Below are positions 1 to 5,275 of a DNA stretch of 5,672 nt, piece after piece. The stretch lies in assembly GCA_938039195.1 (NCBI GenBank), contig CALHVK010000101.1, positions 1-5,672 of the forward strand. The letters are read 5' to 3'. The notes below the pieces were generated by a model. It did not search any database. It had not been told where the DNA came from and saw nothing but the letters and a program-made list of their open reading frames with translations. Source of the stretch: an uncultured Carnobacteriaceae bacterium (GTDB taxonomy: Bacteria > Bacillota > Bacilli > Lactobacillales > Aerococcaceae). A program made the translations under genes and the position numbers. The number at the start of each line of letters is the position of its first letter. Position 1 is the first letter of the stretch.

Positions 1-1
1 C

Positions 2-334
2 GGTACAGTTGTAAAAGCAAACTATGTTGCAACAGTGACGCCGGCTCCAGCTCCAGTAGAACCTGTTAAACCAGAGGAACCGACGAAGCCTGAAGAACCT
101 TCTAATCCAACAGTTCCTGAAAAACCAGCAACACCTGAAAAGCCAGCAGTGACAGAACCAGAAGCTCCCAAGCAAACGGTTGTAGCACCAGCTGTTGAAA
201 AAACAACTCAAACAGAATTACCAAATACTGGTACAACAGATGAGTTTGCTATCTTCAATGCTGCTGCACTTAGCATTTTAGCTTCGTTAGGCCTTGTTGC
301 GACTTTTCATAAAAAAGAAGAACAGGAAGCATAA
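2..334 (+). CDS. LPXTG cell-wall-anchored surface protein, C-terminal fragment
   Basis: The frame is open from the window edge, so the true start lies upstream; the GTG at 35 is an internal codon. The first residues (GTVVKANYVATV) look like the last strand of an extracellular Ig-like or repeat domain. Next comes a stalk rich in Pro, Glu, Lys and Thr with short tandem units (KPEEP twice, PEKPA twice), typical of wall-spanning segments. The sorting signal is complete: LPNTG at 218-232, then a hydrophobic stretch (AIFNAAALSILASLGLVATF) and the charged tail HKKEEQEA. By family knowledge, sortase A cuts between Thr and Gly and links the protein to peptidoglycan, so the missing N-terminal part would face outward. 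The function (adhesin, enzyme or other) cannot be told from this fragment. A strong terminator follows, so this is the last gene of its transcript. Confidence 0.93.
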   Translation, partial: GTVVKANYVATVTPAPAPVEPVKPEEPTKPEEPSNPTVPEKPATPEKPAVTEPEAPKQTVVAPAVEKTTQTELPNTGTTDEFAIFNAAALSILASLGLVATFHKKEEQEA

Positions 335-348
335 TCGATAACAAACAC

Positions 349-387
349 AAAGCGTGAGACTAGAATTCCTAGTGTCACGCTTTTTTT
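349..387 (+). terminator. Intrinsic terminator of the LPXTG protein gene
   Basis: The arms AAAGCGTGAGACTAG (349-363) and CTAGTGTCACGCTTT (369-383) pair over 15 positions with one G/G mismatch, around the loop AATTC. The stem runs into seven T at 381-387. It lies 15 bases after the stop codon. The upstream side has only three A, so it should act mainly on the plus strand and insulate the peptidase gene from its neighbour. Confidence 0.92.
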
Positions 388-391
388 GACG

Positions 392-420
392 TTGCAAAAC
401 TTTCATTATGAGAGTAGACT
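392..420 (+). promoter_or_regulatory. Candidate sigma-A promoter of the S9 peptidase gene
   Basis: TTGCAA (392-397) and TAGACT (415-420) are separated by 17 bases; each matches 4 of 6 consensus positions. It lies just after the preceding terminator and 32 bases before the ATG, where a promoter is needed. A TTGACG at 386-391 is a better -35 box but has no well-spaced -10 box. Both boxes are weak, so the call rests mainly on position. Confidence 0.4.
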
Positions 421-452
421 AGAAAGGTACACACTGAAAAGGAGTGATTTGA

Positions 453-2402
453 ATGAAGAAAATCGAACAAAAAGATTTATTCGAGTTGAAAAATGTAGGG
501 CAACCTGTTGTGGCAGGAGATGCTTTCTTTTTTACAGAAACAAAAATGAATGAAAAGAAAAATACGTACGAGACAGCCATCTATAAGTACACCGCTGATG
601 GCAACGTGGCGTATGGAGACGAAGGGACAGTGAATTCATCGCTGAAAGTCTCTCCAGATGGAAAATGGATTAGCTTTATTAGCAATGTAGGAGAAGAAAA
701 GACTCCACAACTAAAAATCCAATCGGTCCATGGTGGGAAAGCCATCGCCTTAACAGAAGAGAAAAAAGGCGTGTCTAGCTATGTTTGGGCAAAAGATAGT
801 GAGTCGATTGTCTTCCAAACTACAAAACCAGAGGAAGAAGAGAAGAAAGAAGAATTCCCTCAACCAATCGTTGTGGAAAAAACAACGTATCGTTTTGACG
901 GAGGAACCTTCTTACCAAACGACGAAGTCACTCAAATCAAAAAAGTGGATATCGTTACAAAAGAAAGTTCAACACTGTTCGAATCAAAAGAATCCATTAG
1001 TCTCCGCGATGTATTGCATCATGGAACAACACTTGTAGTGGACCGCGATTTATCAAACGTTCGCTGGACATTAGATAGTGCAGAAGCATGCTACGTGGAT
1101 GTGACTACAGGCGACATTCATCCGATTCTTGAAGCTGGAACAGACGAATCTTATCGTTATGTCCTAGATGCAAAAGACGGAGCAGTCTTACAATATAGTT
1201 CAGGAGAGCACGGATTCGTGACACAAGCAGACTTAATTGTGAACTTCGATAGCACTCCAACTTCGGAAGGGCATATTTTGAACTTAACCTCAGATCTCGA
1301 TGTGGAATGGGGCGACTGGCTCGTGGCGGATTTCCAACAAGCCGTGACAGGAGTTGAGCCACAATGGTTTGACGAAGAAAGCTTCTTAGCCTGCGCAAGC
1401 GTTGAGGGCAGAACCGTTCTTTACCGTTTGTATGTAGACGGACGAGTTGAAAAAATCTTCGATGAACGCGTACACCTAACAGGAGCGACAATCATTTCTG
1501 AAGACGAGCTATTCATCACGTACTCAACCACAACTGTACCAAGCGTACTTGCACGCTTAAACTTAACAACAGGTGCCATTACAGACCTTTACAATCCAAA
1601 CGAAGCGTACTTAAAAGAGCATATCGTTACAACGCCTGAACGCTTCACTTATAAAGGATACGACAACTGGGATATCCACGGTTGGTACATGCCACCAGTC
1701 GAAAAATCGGACAAACATGCGGCGATTCTCTATGTTCACGGTGGACCACAAGTGGCTTACGGCGAAAGCTTCTTCCATGAAATGCAAGCACTCGCGGCAA
1801 AAGGCTACGGTGTCATTATGATTAACCCACGCGGAAGTAACACTTACGGACAAGACTTCGTGAAGAGTATTCTTGGCGACTATGGGAACCACGATTTTGA
1901 CGACTTAATGATGGGAGTAGACTATATTTTAGAAACACACCCTGAAGTCGATGCGGACCAATTATACGTTGCAGGAGGAAGCTACGGTGGATTCATGACA
2001 AACTGGATCGTAACGCATACCGACCGCTTCCGTGCTGCCGTTACACAACGTTCTATCAGCAACTGGATTAGCTTCTACGGCACAAGCGACATCGGCCCAT
2101 TTTTCGTGGAAAAACAATTGCTGGATGATATCAATAACCCACAACGCTTATGGGAAATGTCACCAGTGGCTCATGCGAAAAATGCGAAGACGCCATTACT
2201 GGTCTTACACGGACAAAGTGACTTACGTTGCCCACAAGAACAAGGGGAGCAAATGTATATGGCCATGCGTAAAAACAACGTGCCAACAAAAATGATTCTA
2301 TTCCCTCAGTCTAGTCATGGATTATCTCGCCAAGGATTACCAAACCTTCGTCAAGCACGTCTAAAAGCTATTACAGACTGGTTTGAGGAATATTCAAAAT
2401 AG
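453..2402 (+). CDS. S9-family serine peptidase (acylaminoacyl-peptidase/YuxL-like)
   Basis: This 649-residue protein is close in length to Bacillus YuxL. Residues from about 1 to 390 form the beta-propeller half; a PD40-type blade motif (LKVSPDGKWISF) lies near residues 65-76. The C-terminal half is an alpha/beta hydrolase. It has the HGGPQ oxyanion motif at 429-433, the nucleophile elbow GGSYGG with Ser510, Asp590 in HGQSD, and His622 in QSSHG, so the S9 catalytic triad is complete. In this family the propeller screens access, so the enzymes cut short peptides or remove N-terminal acylated or dipeptide units. No signal peptide is visible, so it should be cytoplasmic and act in peptide turnover. 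AAGGAG at 439-444 lies 8 bases before the ATG, which supports this start. The gene stands alone between two terminator-like structures. The exact substrate cannot be inferred. Confidence 0.95.
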   Translation: MKKIEQKDLFELKNVGQPVVAGDAFFFTETKMNEKKNTYETAIYKYTADGNVAYGDEGTVNSSLKVSPDGKWISFISNVGEEKTPQLKIQSVHGGKAIALTEEKKGVSSYVWAKDSESIVFQTTKPEEEEKKEEFPQPIVVEKTTYRFDGGTFLPNDEVTQIKKVDIVTKESSTLFESKESISLRDVLHHGTTLVVDRDLSNVRWTLDSAEACYVDVTTGDIHPILEAGTDESYRYVLDAKDGAVLQYSSGEHGFVTQADLIVNFDSTPTSEGHILNLTSDLDVEWGDWLVADFQQAVTGVEPQWFDEESFLACASVEGRTVLYRLYVDGRVEKIFDERVHLTGATIISEDELFITYSTTTVPSVLARLNLTTGAITDLYNPNEAYLKEHIVTTPERFTYKGYDNWDIHGWYMPPVEKSDKHAAILYVHGGPQVAYGESFFHEMQALAAKGYGVIMINPRGSNTYGQDFVKSILGDYGNHDFDDLMMGVDYILETHPEVDADQLYVAGGSYGGFMTNWIVTHTDRFRAAVTQRSISNWISFYGTSDIGPFFVEKQLLDDINNPQRLWEMSPVAHAKNAKTPLLVLHGQSDLRCPQEQGEQMYMAMRKNNVPTKMILFPQSSHGLSRQGLPNLRQARLKAITDWFEEYSK

Positions 2403-2453
2403 AAAACTAATAGTCACTTTAAACAGCAGAGTTTGACGCACTTACGAAATGGA

Positions 2454-2635
2454 TTGATTTCGAAGAATCAACGGATTTTATAATAGCTGTAATAGGAAAA
2501 AGATTAAATGCGAATTAGCGGACGTTAGAATGAAATTCTTACGTCCGCTTTGAGCATTAAAGGGGAGAGACAATAGGCTCGACCCGGTCTCCTATTACAG
2601 CTATTATAAAATCCGTAAGGATTCTGAGAAATCAA
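2454..2635. repeat. Long nested inverted-repeat element (MITE-like or structured RNA)
   Basis: This fills most of the 311-base gap between two genes. The arms at 2454-2497 and 2590-2635 are inverted copies. Their inner 27 bases (2471-2497 against 2590-2616) pair perfectly. The outer parts (TTGATTTC/GAAATCAA and AGAATC/GATTCT) also pair, apart from a two-base mismatch and a two-base length difference. Between the arms sit TTAAATGC/GCATTAA (2504-2511/2554-2560) and a strong hairpin at 2517-2549. The rest (2561-2589) contains a second AATAGG (2572-2577) that could compete for CCTATT at 2591-2596. Each arm carries a TATAAT pointing inward. No ORF or transposase is inside, and I see no clear target-site duplication. 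It could be a MITE, a remnant of an insertion sequence, or a structured non-coding RNA; the sequence alone does not decide. Confidence 0.75.
2517..2549. other. Strong internal hairpin within the inverted-repeat element
   Basis: AGCGGACGTTAGAAT (2517-2531) pairs with ATTCTTACGTCCGCT (2535-2549) at 14 of 15 positions around a GAA triloop. The only flaw is a T/T mismatch. The stem is GC-rich at its base, but only TTTG follows, so it is a poor intrinsic terminator on the plus strand. It is more likely the central stem of the surrounding element. Confidence 0.7.
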
Positions 2636-2648
2636 ATTAAATTAAATA

Positions 2649-2680
2649 GGGTGAGTCGATATCGGCTCACCCGTTTTGCT
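2649..2680 (+). terminator. Terminator-like palindrome, probably ending peptidase transcription
   Basis: GGGTGAGTC (2649-2657) and GGCTCACCC (2664-2672) form a 9-bp stem around GATATC, followed by GTTTTGCTT. In plus-strand RNA the one imperfect position is a G-U wobble; in minus-strand RNA the same position is a C/A mismatch. That favours a plus-strand role. It lies about 250 bases after the peptidase stop. The T tract is short and interrupted. It could also end the convergent minus-strand gene, which stops at 2714. Confidence 0.55.
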
Positions 2681-2713
2681 TAATTAGAATAATAAAGAGT
2701 AGAGTTTATTAGC

Positions 2714-3211
2714 CTAATTGAACAAATTTAAATGGTGTTGCATTGTCTCCACACTAGACTGCAACTGACGAAGAGAAGTATTAAAGTCGTTCATCCATTC
2801 GGTTGAAACGACGGACATCTTTAACCGAGCTTCGTTTGTCATGCGAAGCAATGTTTCAAGCGACTGTAAAATGTCGTCTGATTCTTTACCGACAAGTTCT
2901 GTACGGTAAGTTGCAATCAGCATTTCACGGTCCATTTTAAATTGTTCATACAGTAATCTGTCACAAGACGAAGCTAAAAAACAAGTACGAGCAGTCAGGT
3001 TTTCTGTATTACAAATCATGATAATGTTATCTGCATTCTGAAATCGTTGTTGATGTGGATCTTTGTTATTCGGATTGTCACATAACTCCATGGTTTGTGC
3101 CTGAACTCGAAACCACTTTAAGCATTTCTCTTCGGGGATACCAAAGCGTTCGAGGGCTCGTTGTTTAAAGTGTTTTGTGAGAGAATACTGTTGCAAATTT
3201 GGAAGTCCCAT
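2714..3211 (-). CDS. Unidentified 165-residue protein, possible DUF4258-like N-terminus
   Basis: I do not recognise this protein. The chosen start is the ATG at 3211-3209 (MGLPNLQQ), because GGAGG lies 8 bases upstream of it; a longer reading from TTG at 3232 would run through that RBS. Residues 9-78 carry the pattern H14, R18, ER22, F-G-I25, and later IIMICNTENLTARTCF (63-78). This layout vaguely recalls DUF4258/RelE-like folds, where a basic N-terminal helix precedes a small sheet, but the match is by eye only. Residues from about 90 to 165 look helical and may form a coiled coil (for example DILQSLETLLRM). No signal peptide or membrane helix is seen, so it is probably cytoplasmic. It stands alone, convergent with the peptidase gene and divergent from infC. 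Nothing in the context gives its role. Confidence 0.8.
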   Translation of the reverse strand: MGLPNLQQYSLTKHFKQRALERFGIPEEKCLKWFRVQAQTMELCDNPNNKDPHQQRFQNADNIIMICNTENLTARTCFLASSCDRLLYEQFKMDREMLIATYRTELVGKESDDILQSLETLLRMTNEARLKMSVVSTEWMNDFNTSLRQLQSSVETMQHHLNLFN

Positions 3212-3244
3212 AGTGTACACCTCCTTTCTCAAATTTTCACCTAT

Positions 3245-3250
3245 ATTATA
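3245..3250 (-). promoter_or_regulatory. -10 box of the unidentified minus-strand gene
   Basis: A perfect TATAAT reads on the minus strand at 3250-3245, 33 bases before the ATG. No convincing -35 box lies 16-18 bases upstream; the region is T-rich. Position and the perfect -10 support it as the promoter of the minus-strand gene, back to back with the infC promoters. Confidence 0.55.
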
Positions 3251-3292
3251 CTCCTCAAACTAGAGAAAAACACGAAAAGAAGAGTAGATTTG

Positions 3293-3321
3293 TTGACGAA
3301 TTTGAGGGAATACTGTATTCT
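3293..3321 (+). promoter_or_regulatory. Promoter P1 of the infC-rpmI-rplT operon
   Basis: TTGACG (3293-3298, 5 of 6) and TATTCT (3316-3321, 4 of 6) are 17 bases apart. Transcription would start near 3328, giving a leader of roughly 235 bases before infC. It sits about 45 bases from the divergent -10 box of the minus-strand gene. Confidence 0.6.
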
Positions 3322-3363
3322 ACTAAAAGGAAAAATTAATAGTCACCTGTAAAGGGATATGTG

Positions 3364-3392
3364 TTGACAGATTCTCTATTATTTGGTAGACT
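3364..3392 (+). promoter_or_regulatory. Possible second promoter P2 of the infC operon
   Basis: A perfect TTGACA (3364-3369) lies 17 bases before TAGACT (3387-3392, 4 of 6). The start would be near 3399, just before the AGAAGC hairpin, so transcripts from P2 would still contain the whole attenuator switch. P1 and P2 could both be used, or only one may be real. Confidence 0.5.
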
Positions 3393-3491
3393 ATTGGAGT
3401 TGAGAAAACAAGCAGAAGCATCCCGCTTCTCGCCTAAGTTGACAAGGGTCCTTGGGCTGATAGGAAATGTTCAAGTTTTAAAAAGACATTG

Positions 3492-3536
3492 GCAGCGGGA
3501 GTATTCTAATACTTTCGTTGCTTTTTTGCTTTTTTT
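3492..3536 (+). terminator. Leader terminator of the infC operon (regulated)
   Basis: GCAGCGGGAGTATT (3492-3505) pairs with AATACTTTCGTTGC (3508-3521). Three of the pairs are G-U wobbles; the closing bases probably open to give a TCTA-sized loop. Six T (3522-3527) follow, then GC and seven more T. It ends about 25 bases before the infC start, so it must be a conditional terminator. Its 5' arm is the part that can pair instead with 3421-3427. Confidence 0.85.
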
Positions 3537-3561
3537 CTCTCAAAAATTCTTGGAGGTGAAT

Positions 3562-4080
3562 ATCATAGCAAAAGATATGATGGTCAATGATGGAATTCGC
3601 GCTCGTGAGTTACGTGTTATTGACAATAACGGTGAACAAATTGGTGTTCAAACGAAAAACGATGCTTTACGTTTAGCAGAACAAGCTGGACTTGATCTAG
3701 TATTAGTTTCGCCAAACGCAAAACCGCCAGTTGCCAGAATCATGGATTATGGTAAGTATCGCTTTGAACAACAGAAAAAAGAACGAGAAGCTCGCAAAAA
3801 CCAAAAAGTCATCAATATCAAAGAAGTGCGTTTAAGCCCTACAATTGATGAGAACGACTTTAATACGAAGTTAAAAGCGGCGATCAAGTTCCTTGAAAAA
3901 GGCGATAAAGTCAAAGCAAGCATTCGATTCAAAGGTCGTGCCATTACTCATAAAGAGATTGGTCAAAAAGTTCTCGAGCGTTTAGCAGAACAAGTTTCTG
4001 AAATCGCGACAGTTGAACAAAAGGCTAAAATGGACGGACGAAGCATGTTCTTGATGTTAGCACCTAAGAATGATAAGTAA
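3562..4080 (+). CDS. infC: Translation initiation factor IF-3
   Basis: IF3 binds the 30S subunit, keeps 50S off, and checks the start codon and initiator tRNA. The protein has 172 residues from the start used here, near the 173 of Bacillus. The N-domain (about 1-70) includes APNAKPPVARIMDYGKYRF near residues 50-68. A Lys/Arg-rich linker and the C-domain follow, with EVRLSPTI and SIRFKGR (120-126). There is no ATG, GTG or TTG at the expected place. The strong SD GGAGGTGA (3552-3559) is followed by ATC (3562) and ATA (3565). ATC aligns with the AUU start of Bacillus infC (Ile-Ala-Lys-Asp against Ile-Ser-Lys-Asp); ATA has the more usual 8-base spacing. Non-AUG starts let IF3 repress its own translation. 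ATG 3577 would cut conserved residues. First gene of the operon with rpmI and rplT. Confidence 0.96.
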   Translation: MIAKDMMVNDGIRARELRVIDNNGEQIGVQTKNDALRLAEQAGLDLVLVSPNAKPPVARIMDYGKYRFEQQKKEREARKNQKVINIKEVRLSPTIDENDFNTKLKAAIKFLEKGDKVKASIRFKGRAITHKEIGQKVLERLAEQVSEIATVEQKAKMDGRSMFLMLAPKNDK

Positions 4081-4103
4081 AAAAGTAACAGGAGGAAAGT
4101 CTC

Positions 4104-4304
4104 ATGCCAAAACAAAAAACACACCGTGGTTCAGCTAAACGTTTCAAACGTACAGGTGGTGGAGGATTAAAACGTTCTCAAGCCTTCACAAGCCACCGTT
4201 TCCATGGCAAAACTAAAAAACAACGTCGTCACTTGCGTAAACAAACAATGGTTCACGCTACTGACATCAAACGTATTAAACAACAATTAAGTCAAATGCG
4301 TTAA
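4104..4304 (+). CDS. rpmI: 50S ribosomal protein L35
   Basis: This 66-residue, very basic protein begins MPKQKTHRGSAKRFKRTG, the hallmark of bacterial L35, and keeps HRFHGKTKKQRRHLRK in the middle. The length is normal. L35 is a late-assembling component of the large subunit and binds 23S rRNA. AGGAGG at 4090-4095 lies 8 bases before the ATG. The gene starts 23 bases after infC with no terminator between, so the two are co-transcribed and share the leader control by L20. Confidence 0.98.
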   Translation: MPKQKTHRGSAKRFKRTGGGGLKRSQAFTSHRFHGKTKKQRRHLRKQTMVHATDIKRIKQQLSQMR

Positions 4305-4334
4305 TTCAGCACGCAAACTATTACATTTTCAAGC

Positions 4335-4350
4335 CAGTCGCAAGAGACTG
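4335..4350 (+). other. Small hairpin in the rpmI-rplT spacer
   Basis: CAGTC (4335-4339) and GACTG (4346-4350) form a 5-bp stem with loop GCAAGA. It ends 8 bases before the rplT SD and has no T tail, so it is not a terminator. It could tune rplT translation or be chance. Confidence 0.35.
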
Positions 4351-4372
4351 ATAGACCAAGGAGGAATTAATT

Positions 4373-4732
4373 ATGCCACGTGTTAAAGGTGGAACAGTTA
4401 CTCGTCGTCGTCGTAACCGCGTTTTAAAATTAGCAAAAGGTTACTACGGAGCGAAATCAAAATTATTTAAAACAGCTAAACAAGCAGTCATGAAATCATA
4501 TATGTATGCTTACCGTGACCGTCGTCAAAAGAAACGTGACTTCCGTAAATTATGGATCGCACGTATCAATGCGGCAGCTCGTTTAAACGGATTAAGCTAC
4601 AGCAAATTAATGCACGGCTTAAAATTAGCTGGTATCGAAATGAACCGCAAAATGTTAGCTGACTTAGCAGTTAACGATGCAGCTGCTTTCACAGTATTAG
4701 CAGACAAAGCTAAAGAAGCATTAGCAAAATAA
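4373..4732 (+). CDS. rplT: 50S ribosomal protein L20
   Basis: The 119 residues are the family's normal length. The protein opens with MPRVKGGTVTRRRRNRVLKL, continues with AKGYYGAKSKLFKTAKQAV, and keeps YRDRRQKKRDFRKLWIARINAA, all standard L20 segments. L20 is essential for early 50S assembly; its basic N-terminal extension threads into 23S rRNA and its globular C-domain binds rRNA and, in known cases, the mRNA leader of its own operon. AAGGAGG at 4358-4364 lies 8 bases before the ATG. The 68-base spacer after rpmI has no terminator, so it is the third gene of the infC transcript. It is the probable effector of the leader attenuator upstream of infC. Confidence 0.98.
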   Translation: MPRVKGGTVTRRRRNRVLKLAKGYYGAKSKLFKTAKQAVMKSYMYAYRDRRQKKRDFRKLWIARINAAARLNGLSYSKLMHGLKLAGIEMNRKMLADLAVNDAAAFTVLADKAKEALAK

Positions 4733-4750
4733 TTTTATTTTCTAGATAAT
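4721..4750 (+). promoter_or_regulatory. Candidate promoter of the rplM-rpsI operon
   Basis: TTAGCA (4721-4726, 4 of 6) and GATAAT (4745-4750, 5 of 6) are 18 bases apart; the -35 box overlaps the end of rplT. The start would fall near 4756-4757, at the foot of the leader hairpin. No rplT terminator is visible, so read-through from rplT is also possible. Confidence 0.45.
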
Positions 4751-4755
4751 AGATC

Positions 4756-4800
4756 CACATTTGAGCCCCGTTAAACTCAATGTGAAGAATACCAAGAAAG
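4756..4800 (+). promoter_or_regulatory. L13-type ribosomal protein leader of rplM
   Basis: CACATTTGAG (4756-4765) pairs with CTCAATGTG (4776-4784) with one bulged T, around the loop CCCCGTTAAA. It is followed by GAAGAATACCAAG shortly before the rplM SD. Many Firmicutes carry a short conserved L13 leader at this place, thought to bind L13 and regulate rplM-rpsI. The assignment rests on position and the hairpin; I did not match it to a consensus. Confidence 0.6.
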
Positions 4801-4818
4801 AAATTGGAGGAAACAATC

Positions 4819-5262
4819 GTGCGTACAACATACATGGCTAAAGCTAGCACTACAGAACGTAACTGGGTTGTTATCGACGCTACTGATGTGCCATTAGGAC
4901 GTCTTTCAGCTGTTGCAGCAAGCATTTTACGTGGAAAAAACAAACCAACATTTACACCTAACGTTGATACAGGTGATTTCGTAATCATCATCAACGCTGA
5001 CAAAGTTGCCTTAACAGGTAAAAAAGCAACTGATAAAGTTTACTATCACCACTCAAACCACCCTGGTGGATTGACAGCTCGTACAGCTGGTGAATTACGT
5101 GCTAACAACTCTCGTAAATTAGTTGAATTATCAATCAAAGGCATGTTACCTAAGAACTCATTAGGTCGTCGTCAATTTACTAAATTACATGTTTACGGTG
5201 GAGCTGAACATCCACATGCTGCACAACAACCAGCAGTAGTAGACATCCAATCACTAATCTAA
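4819..5262 (+). CDS. rplM: 50S ribosomal protein L13
   Basis: L13 is an early-assembly protein of the large subunit. The start is the GTG at 4819, giving 147 residues that begin MRTTYMAKAST, as in L13 of other Bacilli. GGAGG (4806-4810) lies 8 bases upstream. A reading from TTG 4804 would run through the SD, and ATG 4834 would lose conserved residues. Conserved parts include WVVIDATDVPLGRLSAVAA, ILRGKNKPTFTPNVDTGD, YYHHSNHPGGL and KGMLPKNSLGRRQ. It is first in a two-gene operon with rpsI. By analogy with other Firmicutes it is the likely effector of its own leader. Confidence 0.97.
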   Translation: MRTTYMAKASTTERNWVVIDATDVPLGRLSAVAASILRGKNKPTFTPNVDTGDFVIIINADKVALTGKKATDKVYYHHSNHPGGLTARTAGELRANNSRKLVELSIKGMLPKNSLGRRQFTKLHVYGGAEHPHAAQQPAVVDIQSLI

Positions 5263-5275
5263 GGAGGAAAAAGCA

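Larger units (their letters stand above)
3328..3561 (+). promoter_or_regulatory. L20-type ribosomal protein leader (attenuator) of infC
   Basis: This untranslated leader lies directly upstream of infC-rpmI-rplT, where Bacilli carry the L20 leader. The 5' end given is the start expected from P1. It contains a hairpin AGAAGC/GCTTCT (3414-3419/3425-3430) with loop ATCCC, and a terminator at 3492-3536. TCCCGCT at 3421-3427 is complementary to AGCGGGA at 3494-3500, the 5' arm of the terminator. That gives an antiterminator pairing or pseudoknot. In Bacillus, L20 made by the third gene binds such a leader and favours termination; I infer the same feedback here. The open frame that runs through this leader from GTG 3361 has no RBS and is not IF3 sequence. 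Confidence 0.78.

Noticed and set aside
68..160. Short proline-rich repeats as a possible tandem-repeat or CRISPR-like array
   Set aside because: The units encode KPEEP and PEKPA in frame; this is the wall-spanning stalk of the surface protein.
386..391. TTGACG as -35 box of the peptidase gene
   Set aside because: No acceptable -10 box lies 16-18 bases downstream, and the box overlaps the terminator T run; TTGCAA-17-TAGACT fits better.
781..2295. Several 60-128 codon frames on both strands inside the peptidase gene (for example 1105-1491 and 1611-1892 minus)
   Set aside because: They are shadows of the 649-codon gene: Arg/Ser/Leu-rich or low-complexity, without RBS and without recognisable motifs.
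2408..2417. TAATAGTCAC found here and again at 3337-3346
   Set aside because: A ten-base match in AT-rich DNA at two sites about 0.9 kb apart is within chance, and there is no further homology around it to suggest a duplication bounding the region.
3212..3232. TTG 3232 as start of the minus-strand gene
   Set aside because: It would place the strong GGAGG inside the coding region; ATG 3211 is ideally spaced from that SD.
3361..3561. Reading infC as a 239-residue protein from GTG 3361
   Set aside because: The extension runs through P2, the leader hairpin and the T-rich terminator, has no RBS, and does not resemble IF3.
4710..5003. Minus-strand frame across the rplT-rplM junction
   Set aside because: It overlaps two certain ribosomal protein genes and the L13 leader and has no RBS or family features.
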